Part shown: piece after piece, positions 1-10,589 of the stretch
How the letters are laid out: each line of letters opens with the position of its first letter
Numbering within the stretch: position 1 is the first letter of the stretch
DNA from: Qipengyuania pacifica
Lineage (GTDB): Bacteria; Pseudomonadota; Alphaproteobacteria; Sphingomonadales; Sphingomonadaceae
Length of the DNA stretch: 64,000 nucleotides
NCBI RefSeq assembly: GCF_019857205.1
Contig: NZ_JAHWXO010000001.1
Location: 1-64,000 of the forward strand
Direction: 5' to 3'
Made by a program: the position numbers and the translations under genes
Notes under the pieces: generated by a model
Told to the model about the DNA's origin: nothing
Database searches by the model: none
The model's input: only the letters and a program-made list of their open reading frames with translations

Positions 1-2472
1 ACGCGGGGACAGATCGATATCGAGAGCTTCGCGTTCTTTCACGGTAAGGTCGGCAAGGCGCCGGTCGAGCATGGCCTCGGCGGTCGAGACCAGCTGCACG
101 ACAATCGAATGGTCTTCGCCAAGCGCTACTTCCATCGCGGGGATCAGGCTCGGCAATTTCATCGAAAGCAGGAGCTGGGCAAAGAAACGCTGCTTGGTGC
201 CTTCGAAAATCGACAGCGCCGCGGCCTTGGCATTGCGATTGAGCGTATCGCCGCTGTCCTCATCGACCACGCGGGTCGCTTCGAGCGCAGCTTCGAGGTT
301 GCGGTGAATGATCGCCCAGGCATCGGCATAGGCATCGTAGATCCGTACCTGCGCTTCGGTCAGGCTGTGTTCGAGGATTTCGTACTCTACCCCGGCGAAG
401 GACAGCGCGCGGGCGAGATAGAGGCCCTGGGCCTTGAGGTCACGGGCAACGAGCTCCATTGCCGCAACGCCGCCCGCGCGGATTTCGGTCATGAACGCCT
501 CGTGGGTCGGGAAAGCGGTCTCGGGTCCCCACAGGCCAAGCCGGGAAGTGTAACCGAGGTTGGCGATTTCCGAGGCACCTGTGGCAGACGCGTAGAGTAC
601 GCGGGCGCGCGGGAGATGGTTCTGCAGCCGGAGGCCCACTATCCCCTGTTCGGAGCCCTTGACCTTGCTGCGGGTTGAAGAGCCGCCGAGCGCATTGGCC
701 ATGGCGTGGGCTTCGTCGAAAGCGATCACGCCATCGAAACCCTCGCCCGCCCAGGCAAGGATCTGGTCGAGCCGCGTATCCTCGGCGCGCCCCGAGCGCA
801 GCGTCGGGTAGGTGACGAAGAGGATGCCTTCGGACATCGTGACAGGGTGTCCAAGTTTCCAGCGCGAGAGCGGCTGGACATCGAGCGGTAGCCCGCCAAG
901 CGCTTCCCAGTCGCGGCGTGCATCTTCGAGCAGCGCCTCGTTCTTGGTGATCCAGACATGGCGGCGTTCGCCTGCGAGCCAGCGGTCCATGATGACCGCG
1001 GCGATCTGCCGTCCCTTGCCCGCTCCGGTTCCGTCGCCAAGGAAGAAGCCTTGGCGGTATTCGCGACCATCTTCGGACAGTTCCAGTGCGGTGCCTTCCT
1101 GGCTGACCTTGAACTCGCCCGGAAGATCGCGCTCAAATGCCTGGGCAGCGTAGACCAGTGTCTCGCATTGCGCTTCGGACAAGAGGCCATTGGCCTGCCA
1201 GCAAGCGGGAAGGCGCGGTGTGACGTCCGGCCGGGGTGCTGCGACCGAACCCATGGCGACCGATTCCACGAGCGGGGTGGGATGAACCGGCGCATCCTCG
1301 AACGCGATGCGGCTCGGGCGGTAAGGCAGGTAGATGCCTGCCTGTTCGGGCACAGGCGCAGGGTCGGCGAGGACCGAATAGGCAAGGTCGATCGCATTCG
1401 CCGTGGCTGCTGGTGTCGCGGCGAACGGCGCCACCGGCCGAACCGGCGCGCGATCCGCTGAGCTATTGCCAACGAGGCGCACTGGCTTGCCGAGCGGCAG
1501 GCGATGGATGTTGGCGGAGGTCTGTACGCGTGGCGGAAGCGCAGTGATAAGCTCGTGGAGCGAGATGAGGTCGGCAGTATCTCCGGTGATCGCAGGCGAG
1601 GACGCAGTCGGCGTCTTGTCGAACACAACCAGGCGAACGGCGATCCCCGTCCCTGTCCGGCGAAACATCTGCTGCAAGCGAACATCAAGGAGCAGCGACA
1701 CTTCGTCCCGTGCCTTGGCGAAAGTGGAAGCATCGAAGCCGTCAGGCATGATGGCGACAATCCTCGCACCAGCGGCAGCGGCGCGGATTGCACTGCGAAG
1801 GTGGCGCTGCGCCGTCTCACCATCCTTGCCGCGTTCCTGGCTGCGAGCGAACGGCGGGTTCATCAGCACAACCGACGGGAGCGCGCCGCAATGCAGGTCA
1901 GCGATCAGTTCCCCGTCATGTGCAGTGATCGTGGCCGTGGGGAAGACGTGGACCAGACCGCCTCGTCTTGCCGGATCGATCTCGTTGAGGAAGAGCGAGG
2001 CGTTCTGGACGCTGCCCCGAAGAGCAAGGGCGCCATTGCCTGCGGACGGTTCGAGGAGCGTGTCTTGCGCGCAGACAGCTGCGGCCCCTGCCATCAGCCA
2101 GGCCAGCATTGGCGGGGTCGAGAACTGCTGGAGCTCGACCTGTGCTTCGCTGCGAACGTGCCGGGGCGGCAAGGCTGCTTCGAGCCAGTCGAAACGCGCT
2201 TCGGCTTCATGAACGTTGGTCGCCAGATCGATGCGCGAAGCTTCACGAAGCCAGAGCAGTGCGCCGATCTCGACCGCGTTGTTGTAATCATCGATGGTCC
2301 AGGCACTTCCCCAGTCCATGACGCCGGTCTCTTCGGCAAATAGGCCGGAAATGTCGGCACGGGTAAGATGACGTCTGGAAGCAAGAAGCTCGGCAATCCT
2401 GGCGCCGACTGCGTATGCCAGGGGCACTGACGACAGTTGCTCGCCGGGGGGAAACAGGTCTGATTGAAACAT
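1..2472 (-). CDS. Strawberry-notch-type methylase/helicase, 3' end cut by window edge
   Basis: The frame is open from the ATG at 2472 to the left edge (824 codons, no stop), so the C-terminus is missing. Residues about 140-230 hold an N6-type DNA methyltransferase signature, with EPSAGNGA as the SAM-binding motif and MNPPF as the catalytic motif. Further on come a Walker A-like GDGTGAGKGRQ and a Walker B box FDEAHAM, as in the SF2 helicase-like AAA domain of strawberry-notch proteins. Such fusions are typical of plasmids and integrative elements in alphaproteobacteria. The 74-bp gap to the Toprim gene upstream suggests one operon. Family assignment is good; the biological role (modification, conjugation support or defence) is not known from sequence. 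Confidence 0.85.
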   Translation of the reverse strand, partial: MFQSDLFPPGEQLSSVPLAYAVGARIAELLASRRHLTRADISGLFAEETGVMDWGSAWTIDDYNNAVEIGALLWLREASRIDLATNVHEAEARFDWLEAALPPRHVRSEAQVELQQFSTPPMLAWLMAGAAAVCAQDTLLEPSAGNGALALRGSVQNASLFLNEIDPARRGGLVHVFPTATITAHDGELIADLHCGALPSVVLMNPPFARSQERGKDGETAQRHLRSAIRAAAAGARIVAIMPDGFDASTFAKARDEVSLLLDVRLQQMFRRTGTGIAVRLVVFDKTPTASSPAITGDTADLISLHELITALPPRVQTSANIHRLPLGKPVRLVGNSSADRAPVRPVAPFAATPAATANAIDLAYSVLADPAPVPEQAGIYLPYRPSRIAFEDAPVHPTPLVESVAMGSVAAPRPDVTPRLPACWQANGLLSEAQCETLVYAAQAFERDLPGEFKVSQEGTALELSEDGREYRQGFFLGDGTGAGKGRQIAAVIMDRWLAGERRHVWITKNEALLEDARRDWEALGGLPLDVQPLSRWKLGHPVTMSEGILFVTYPTLRSGRAEDTRLDQILAWAGEGFDGVIAFDEAHAMANALGGSSTRSKVKGSEQGIVGLRLQNHLPRARVLYASATGASEIANLGYTSRLGLWGPETAFPTHEAFMTEIRAGGVAAMELVARDLKAQGLYLARALSFAGVEYEILEHSLTEAQVRIYDAYADAWAIIHRNLEAALEATRVVDEDSGDTLNRNAKAAALSIFEGTKQRFFAQLLLSMKLPSLIPAMEVALGEDHSIVVQLVSTAEAMLDRRLADLTVKEREALDIDLSPR

Positions 2473-2547
2473 GGCAATTCGTCCTCCTGATGAAGGCATC
2501 GGGACACGCCCTCTGCCGGATCAGGAATTCGAGAAGCCCTCTCTCCT

Positions 2548-3480
2548 CTACCGCGCCGCTTTGCGGCGCAGCCATGATGTAAGTTCATCGTTCCAGTCGG
2601 TGTCGCGTGAGGATGGTTTGCGAACGTGGATCGTCCGTCCATCGCGGGCATAAGCGGCCAGGCCACGCGACGCAGCCAGCTCGCCGCCCGCATCGTGATC
2701 GACGAAAAGGTGAAGCTCGGTCACGCTCTCAGGCACGCTGACGAGACCGAAGCGCTCATTGCCCAGGGTCGCCCAGACGGGAATGCCGGTGAGAGCATAA
2801 GCCGACATCGCGCTCTCGACCCCCTCGGCAAGGCCGAGCTTGCCGGAGGCCGGAGCGAAGAGGCGGACAGCAGATTCACCGAGCGCGCCAAGCGCGCGTT
2901 TCGGCTTGTCGAAAGCGGCCTTGGTATTGCCCGAAAGGAACGTGCGATGGATGGCGATCGGCCCCTTGTCGAGGCTGACCGCCGCAATCATGGCCGGCAA
3001 AAAGCGGGCGCGTTCCTTCGGACCCAGCGGCGTTCTTGGATGGAAGCGAAGAGCCGGAGATGCGGCGAGGATGCCGCGGCTCTCCAGATAAGCCTTTGCC
3101 GGACTGGCACGCAGTGGCTGTGTATCGCGCCAGATCCTCAGCGCTGCCGCCGAGGGTTTGCGGGTGCTGGCCGGTACGGGTTCGTTGGTGGTCTCAGAAC
3201 CTGAAAAAAGCGCCGGTGCCTCAAAACCTTCACGCGCCAGAGCAGCCAGTACGCTCTGCTGATCGCATCCCGCGAAACAGTGGAAGAGGATGGCCTTTTG
3301 GCCGAGCGTCACACCGAGTGACGGCGTGCGGTCATCATGCGCGGGGCAACAGGCCATGCCCTTTGTGCCGGACCATTTGCCCCCTCGCGATTCGCAGATG
3401 CGGCGGGCGGTTGCTTCTAAAGAGCTGTTCTGGGTCGAATATCGATTGGGGTATTGCACATCGCGATCCTTTCGGCTCAC
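2548..3480 (-). CDS. CHC2 zinc finger / Toprim primase-like protein
   Basis: A 310-residue protein. A zinc-finger-like segment (CPAHDDRTPSLGV ... CFAGC, about residues 45-72) is followed by a linker and a Toprim fold: the acidic glutamate in GLAEGVESAMSA and the DxD-type motif in LFVDHDAGG. This arrangement is found in P4-type and plasmid primases. The start is ambiguous. GTG at 3480 has GGAGGG nine bases upstream; GTG at 3459 has AAAGGA seven bases upstream. It lies just upstream of the methylase/helicase gene on the same strand, as in many mobile elements. It may prime replication of the element; that role is inferred. Confidence 0.82.
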   Translation of the reverse strand: MSRKDRDVQYPNRYSTQNSSLEATARRICESRGGKWSGTKGMACCPAHDDRTPSLGVTLGQKAILFHCFAGCDQQSVLAALAREGFEAPALFSGSETTNEPVPASTRKPSAAALRIWRDTQPLRASPAKAYLESRGILAASPALRFHPRTPLGPKERARFLPAMIAAVSLDKGPIAIHRTFLSGNTKAAFDKPKRALGALGESAVRLFAPASGKLGLAEGVESAMSAYALTGIPVWATLGNERFGLVSVPESVTELHLFVDHDAGGELAASRGLAAYARDGRTIHVRKPSSRDTDWNDELTSWLRRKAAR

Positions 3481-3712
3481 TCACGAAGGCCCTCCTCCCC
3501 TCCAGCCCTTCTGCATTGCGAGAACAGGTTTGAGGGGATTCACTTCTACACTGTGAAGCCCGTCTGTTTGAGCGTCGCTTCGCCATCGCCGCTCGGACGC
3601 GAAGTTACCCCTTTGTCACAGTGGCTTCTCACTAGCGCCATTGATTCCTTGCACAGGGGCGTTGAAGTATCTTCCTTCGATAAATCTGCTTCAAGCGAAT
3701 GAGCGTAAAAAC

Positions 3713-3756
3713 ATGACATATCATTTCTATTTGCGGAATTTCGCATGATATGTCAT
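3713..3756. promoter_or_regulatory. Paired palindromic operator of hipBA
   Basis: Two 12-bp boxes, ATGACATATCAT at 3713-3724 and ATGATATGTCAT at 3745-3756, are exact reverse complements of each other. Each is itself nearly palindromic (ATGAYATRTCAT). Their centres are 32 bp apart, about three helical turns, and the second ends 10 bp before the hipB start codon. This is the expected layout for cooperative binding of HipB dimers that repress their own operon. Confidence 0.75.
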
Positions 3757-3766
3757 ATATCGAGCC

Positions 3767-4108
3767 ATGCCCCGTTCGTCTCGTGCTGCTAGCGGACTAC
3801 CGCCCCAGAGCCAACGTGCAGTCGCACGGCTGGGCAAGGATATCGCACTGGCGCGCCGCCGGAGAAAACTCCCTCAGCGTTTGATGGCCGAGCGCATGAT
3901 CGTCTCGGTTCAAACGCTGCAACGCCTCGAAGCGGGAGATCCAACCGTAGGCCTCGCGGTTCTGGCGAGCGCCTTGCATGTCCTTGGGATGACCCAGCGC
4001 CTTGCTGAGTTGGTAACCCCAGACAGTGACCGCGCCGGAATCAGCGAGGATCTGTCCCGCCTGCCCCAAAAGACCCACGCTGTCAGCGACGATGATCTGG
4101 ACTTCTAG
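3767..4108 (+). CDS. hipB: HipB-type antitoxin, XRE-family regulator
   Basis: A 113-residue protein with a helix-turn-helix at about residues 28-75 (RRRRKLPQRLMAERMIVSVQTLQRLEAGDP), written here only to place it; the recognition helix contains VSVQTLQRLE. It is encoded 6 bp upstream of the hipA toxin gene and preceded by two palindromic operator boxes. In this family HipB neutralises the HipA kinase and represses the operon, usually as a HipA-HipB complex. The acidic C-terminal tail (DDDLDF) may be the flexible degradation-prone end. The HTH assignment is secure; pairing with HipA rests on position. Confidence 0.83.
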   Translation: MPRSSRAASGLPPQSQRAVARLGKDIALARRRRKLPQRLMAERMIVSVQTLQRLEAGDPTVGLAVLASALHVLGMTQRLAELVTPDSDRAGISEDLSRLPQKTHAVSDDDLDF

Positions 4109-4114
4109 CAAGCC

Positions 4115-5365
4115 GTGACGACCATCCGCACCTATGTCTTCGTGCATCTTGAGGAGGGGCCTGTTCCGGCAGGTCTTCTCACGATGACCGACGAACCGCG
4201 CAACCAGTTTGCTACCTTCGCCTACGGGCGGCGCTATCTTGAACGTGCCGATCGTATTCCGGTCGATCCTGTAGCTCTACCGTTGCACGAAGCTGGAACT
4301 TCTCGAACGTTCAGGACGGAAGAAGGCTTTGCCGTGTTCGGTGGCATTCGGGATGCTGCTCCCGATGGCTGGGGCCAATACCTGATGTACAAAGCGATGG
4401 GCGATCGCTTGCCGAGCGAAATCGATCTCATTCTGGCCTCGGGCGAACATCGTGTAGGGGCGATCGCCTTCGGGCCGACATCCGCGCAGCCGGAGAGAAT
4501 TACGCCATGGGGGGGTGGCCCTGCTCCGGGCGAAGAGTTCACGCTCGTAGAGCTAGCGGAAGCCGCCGAACGCGCGCAGCATGTCGACAAACTCGACGAG
4601 AACTTGAGAGCCTTGCTGGCAGCCGGATCATCTCTGGGCGGCGCCCGGCCGAAGGCTGCTACAAAAATCGGCGACCAACCCTGGATCGCGAAATTCCAGA
4701 AGCGGGGAGACAGCTTTCCCGAATGCAGAGTCGAACTAGCGACAATGCGGCTTGCCAGCGAATGTGGTCTCGACGTTCCGCCACTCGACTTCCGCTGTGT
4801 CCTTGATCGCGACATCTATCTGATCGAGCGGTTCGATCGGATTCCTCACGGCAACTGGCTGGAACGCAGGCCCTTTGCTTCGGGGCTCACAATGCTCGGG
4901 GCGCATGAGAGCGAGGTCAGCAGCTTCAGCTATGCGGATCTCGCAGGAGCGATCCGGCAATTCGGAACCGAAGTGCGCCAGGATCTACACGAGCTATTTC
5001 GTCGAATGCTGCTCAATATCCTCGTCACGAATGATGATGATCACCTACGTAATCATGGCTTCCTGTTCGATGGTGAGGGTTGGCGGCTATCGCCGCTTTA
5101 CGATGTAGTGCCGAAACCGCAGCTGGGACTGGAGCGACGGCTCGTCCTCGGCGTGGGGCCGGAAGGCCGCAATGCAACGATCGAAAATGCTCTCGCCGGT
5201 GCCGCGGTCTTCGACCTCGGCCATGATGACGCGAAAGCAATCGCCGAAAACATGAGCAGAACTGTAGCGACACGGTGGGAACAGCTATTCACAGAGGCTG
5301 GGATAAGCGCGGCTGACCGCAAGCGTTTCGCAACCTGCTTCCGATTGGCAGCGCCTGCATCATGA
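4115..5365 (+). CDS. hipA: HipA-type serine/threonine kinase toxin
   Basis: A 416-residue HipA-family kinase starting at GTG 4115. Visible kinase elements are the Gly/Ser loop SSLGGARPK (residues 172-180), which holds the likely autophosphorylated serine; the ATP-binding lysine in WIAKF (K193); the catalytic segment NDDDHLRN (306-313); and the metal-binding aspartate in SPLYD (D330). All catalytic residues appear intact. Characterised HipA proteins phosphorylate aminoacyl-tRNA synthetases and slow growth; the target here is unknown. It is the last gene before the core chromosome resumes, so it probably stabilises the mobile element. Confidence 0.9.
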   Translation: MTTIRTYVFVHLEEGPVPAGLLTMTDEPRNQFATFAYGRRYLERADRIPVDPVALPLHEAGTSRTFRTEEGFAVFGGIRDAAPDGWGQYLMYKAMGDRLPSEIDLILASGEHRVGAIAFGPTSAQPERITPWGGGPAPGEEFTLVELAEAAERAQHVDKLDENLRALLAAGSSLGGARPKAATKIGDQPWIAKFQKRGDSFPECRVELATMRLASECGLDVPPLDFRCVLDRDIYLIERFDRIPHGNWLERRPFASGLTMLGAHESEVSSFSYADLAGAIRQFGTEVRQDLHELFRRMLLNILVTNDDDHLRNHGFLFDGEGWRLSPLYDVVPKPQLGLERRLVLGVGPEGRNATIENALAGAAVFDLGHDDAKAIAENMSRTVATRWEQLFTEAGISAADRKRFATCFRLAAPAS

Positions 5366-5548
5366 TCGCAATCGCAGAAATCCGTTCATGGGGGCGCGTG
5401 CTTGCCAAATTTGACGTGGTGATTACCCGGTGATTGCTAGCCGAGATTATGGGCATCAAAAAATGCTAATTAATGATTATATTTCAGTGTATTATCATAG
5501 TATGACCACTAAGGTCTGGTACTTCAGGTTCAGGCGTAAATAACAGAA

Positions 5549-5577
5549 GGGGCCGCCCGGTCATCCCGAGCGGCCCC
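5549..5577 (-). terminator. Rho-independent terminator of the porin-like gene
   Basis: GGGGCCGC (5549-5556) pairs with GCGGCCCC (5570-5577). After one mismatch the stem continues with CGG/CCG around a TCATC loop. Read on the minus strand, the hairpin is followed by a T-rich tail (TTCTGTTATTT). It lies 24 bp past the stop codon of the outer membrane protein at 5602. Confidence 0.75.
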
Positions 5578-5601
5578 ACTGTCTGCTCTGCGAGCCCGGC
5601 G

Positions 5602-6210
5602 TCAGAAGCGCAGGCCGACCCCGGCCACGACCTGATCGGTCGAGACATCGCCGATTTCGGTGCCGGCGATACCCTTGTAGTTGGACCGGCGATATTCGAG
5701 CCGTCCCTCCAGAGGTCCGGGCAACTGCACCTGGAGGCCGCCGCCGAACCGCAGACCGTCCGTATTGTCATCGAGGTCGGACAGAGATCCGCTCTGCGTG
5801 AACGAGCGGGTATCGAGAGAGGTATACCCGATCTTGCCGTAGGCCGCGATGCCCGGCGTTACTGCGAAACCGGCACGCGCACCGATATAGTACTGGCCGC
5901 CTGCATCCAGGCCTTCGCGTGCTGCACCGAAGCTGCCGGGAAACTCCGTGGTTCCACCGCTCTTGGACAATTCACCCTCGACACCCACGAACGCGCTGCC
6001 GAGCGACAGATCGTAACCGGCGGTAATGCCGTAAACTGCGGAATCCGCGTCGGCGGAAACGCTGCCATCGTCCGACTCCACATCCAGCCCTTCATAACCG
6101 GCGAGAGCGCCGACGTAAAAGCCGCCCGGTGCAACATTCTGGCCCTGCGCCATCGCCGGAGTGGCGACCATACCGGTTGCAATTACGAGCCCTGCGATTG
6201 TCTTTTTCAT
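5602..6210 (-). CDS. Porin-family outer membrane beta-barrel protein
   Basis: A 202-residue protein. The signal peptide MKKTIAGLVIATGMVATPAMA ends in the cleavage motif AMA|QG. The mature part alternates short amphipathic strands with glycine- and aspartate-rich turns and ends in an aromatic C-terminal strand (VAGVGLRF), as expected for a small eight-stranded OMP_b-brl/Omp25-type barrel. The start at 6210 follows AAAGGAAT. A clear terminator lies downstream. It is transcribed away from an SDR gene across a 194-bp intergenic region that must hold both promoters. The molecular function is unknown; similar proteins are structural or adhesive. Confidence 0.85.
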   Translation of the reverse strand: MKKTIAGLVIATGMVATPAMAQGQNVAPGGFYVGALAGYEGLDVESDDGSVSADADSAVYGITAGYDLSLGSAFVGVEGELSKSGGTTEFPGSFGAAREGLDAGGQYYIGARAGFAVTPGIAAYGKIGYTSLDTRSFTQSGSLSDLDDNTDGLRFGGGLQVQLPGPLEGRLEYRRSNYKGIAGTEIGDVSTDQVVAGVGLRF

Positions 6211-6404
6211 CACTATTCCTTTCGCGTGCGGTTTTCTGCACGGCGGGCCCCTGCCCACCCCCCGCTTGCGCATGGATGAACCGGCGGATGATGCGAGGTG
6301 CCCGGACGACGGATGACGGCATTGATCGACCAATGCCCATGCATGATCCACGGAACGCGTTGCCGCTTTCGGCGCTTTGAATGGAGCAGAGCAAGGAAAT
6401 TCCA

Positions 6405-7076
6405 ATGGCAGATAAATCGATCTTCATCCTCGGCGCTTCACGCGGCATCGGACTGGGACTGGTAAAGACATTCCTCGACCGAGGCTGGGACGTGGTTGCA
6501 AGCGAACGATCCGAGAGCGCCGATCTCCACGCACTGGAATGCGATGCACTACGCATTGTGACTGCCGACGTGACCGAGCCTGACAGTTATGTCGATCTCG
6601 GCTTCGAAGATGGTCAGCTCGATGCCCTGATCATCAATGCCGGAATTACCGGAGCGAGCCATCAGGATGCATCGAAGGCGACCGCTGATGAAGTGTCGCA
6701 CGTGATGATGACCAATGCCTTTGGCCCGGCGCGCGCGGCGAAATCTCTGCTGCCTGCCATAAAGGATGGCGGCACGCTGGGCGTGATGTCCTCGTTGATG
6801 GGATCGATCAGCGACAGTTCGGGAGGCTATGAACTCTATCGCACCAGCAAGACGGCCCTGAACATGCTCGCCAAAGGCATTTCAGAACAAGATGCCAGCC
6901 CACGCGAAATCGAGGTTCTGGCGCTTCATCCAGGCTGGGTGCAGACCGACATGGGTGGGTCGAACGCCGCGCTGACCATCGAAGAAAGCGTGAACGGCCT
7001 TGCAGACGTTATCGAAAAATCCGGCGAGGGCGGGTTCAGGTTCGTCGATTACAGTGGGAAGGAGCTGGCGTTCTAG
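6405..7076 (+). CDS. SDR-family NAD(P)-dependent oxidoreductase
   Basis: A 223-residue short-chain dehydrogenase from ATG 6405, with AAGGAA nine bases upstream. The in-frame ATG at 6381 has no comparable ribosome site. Rossmann motif GASRGIG at about residues 9-15, the structural NAG near 80, and the catalytic Ser and YxxxK (Y-R-T-S-K) near 150 are all present. The length is typical of classical SDRs. The substrate cannot be inferred; the C-terminus (GGFRFVDYSGKELAF) resembles short carbonyl reductase/CsgA-type members. Its stop overlaps the stop of the convergent aminotransferase gene by 4 bp. Confidence 0.88.
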   Translation: MADKSIFILGASRGIGLGLVKTFLDRGWDVVASERSESADLHALECDALRIVTADVTEPDSYVDLGFEDGQLDALIINAGITGASHQDASKATADEVSHVMMTNAFGPARAAKSLLPAIKDGGTLGVMSSLMGSISDSSGGYELYRTSKTALNMLAKGISEQDASPREIEVLALHPGWVQTDMGGSNAALTIEESVNGLADVIEKSGEGGFRFVDYSGKELAF

Positions 7077-8209
7077 CCGAGGCACTCCCGCAAGGTTGTA
7101 ATTAGAGCGGTCGCATCCTCGATCGTGTTGTACACGTGCGGCGTAACGCGGAGTGAGGATCCGCGTAGCGATACATGCACTTGGGCAGCGGCCAGCCTGT
7201 CGGTAAGCCCGTCCGGCACTTTGTCCGGGAATTCCAGCGCAAGGAAATGGGGGGCGCGAATACCGATGGGCGCAGCAGAGAGGCCGAGTTCGCCTGCAGC
7301 GCCAGCAATCGATTGCGTCGCCGCGCCTAGTGTTTCGGCGATCCTTGCGACACCGAATTCGAGCAGGAAATCGAGTGCGGCGCTTGCCCCCATGAGCAGG
7401 GGCGGGTTCGATTTTTCGCCAACGTCAAAACGCCGCGCGCCAGGCTGGAAATCATCACGGTAATCAACCAGCCTAGAGAAATCTTCCGATCCTGCGCGAT
7501 TGATCCAATTATGTTCGATCGGATTTCCGCCATGATGTTTGGGCGCCACATACATCATGCCGATACCGTAAGGCCCCATGAGCCATTTGTAGCAGGCAGC
7601 GACGGCGAAGTCCGGCTGCACTGCGGCAAAATCTATCGGCATGGCGCCCAGCGACTGGGTCAGGTCCAGCACCAGAGCCGCGCCCATCTCGCGACACTTG
7701 GCGCCAACTGCGACCAGATCGACCACGCGGCCATCGGCCCAGTGGTTGTTCGGCAAGGCTACGATGGCGGTATCGGGGCCGATCGCGTCCATCACGGCTT
7801 CGGTCCAGCAGTCCTTCCGGGGTCTCCGAACCGCCACAATTTCCCCGCCGCGTTCCTGTGCCAGTTCGCGCCAGCCATAGACATTGGACGGGAACTGGTC
7901 GGCCAGAGTCACGATCTTCTGCCCGCGAGCCACGGGTAGATTCCTGGCCGCAACTGCAAGCGCGTAGCTGACGGACGGGACGATCGCGATACTGTCCGCC
8001 TCCACTCCGGCAAGCCGGGCCGCGCGACTGCGAAAATCTTCTGCCACCGAGAAGAAATCGGCCGGACGGAAATTCCACGGCTGTTCCTTCAACCGCGAAC
8101 CTTGGACCATCGCATCGCTGACGCTGCGCGATAACGGCGCCATGTAGGCACAGTTCAAATAGTGCACGCCTTCGGGGATGGCGAACCGGTCGCGCTGCGA
8201 TGCGATCAT
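7073..8209 (-). CDS. Class V aminotransferase (PLP-dependent)
   Basis: A 378-residue fold-type I PLP enzyme. The PLP-binding lysine is in CYKWLMGPYG. The aspartate contacting the pyridine nitrogen is in LDLTQSLG. The ATG at 8209 begins just after the maeB stop (4-bp gap), so the two genes are probably co-transcribed. The family covers cysteine desulfurases, kynureninase-like and isopenicillin-N epimerase-like enzymes. A true kynureninase is encoded elsewhere in this window, so this one probably has a different substrate, which sequence alone does not reveal. Confidence 0.85.
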   Translation of the reverse strand: MIASQRDRFAIPEGVHYLNCAYMAPLSRSVSDAMVQGSRLKEQPWNFRPADFFSVAEDFRSRAARLAGVEADSIAIVPSVSYALAVAARNLPVARGQKIVTLADQFPSNVYGWRELAQERGGEIVAVRRPRKDCWTEAVMDAIGPDTAIVALPNNHWADGRVVDLVAVGAKCREMGAALVLDLTQSLGAMPIDFAAVQPDFAVAACYKWLMGPYGIGMMYVAPKHHGGNPIEHNWINRAGSEDFSRLVDYRDDFQPGARRFDVGEKSNPPLLMGASAALDFLLEFGVARIAETLGAATQSIAGAAGELGLSAAPIGIRAPHFLALEFPDKVPDGLTDRLAAAQVHVSLRGSSLRVTPHVYNTIEDATALITTLRECLG

Positions 8210-8213
8210 ACGA

Positions 8214-10475
<2,262 letters not shown>

Positions 10476-10589
10476 CGGCGTTCCCTTGTCTTGCGCGGTG
10501 CTGCCCCTAACCGCTTGCGCCAAGAAGTCATAGGGGAAAGGCCGCATCGCCGACTCCCGAATCACGGCCACCCTCGCTAGGCCCGCCGC

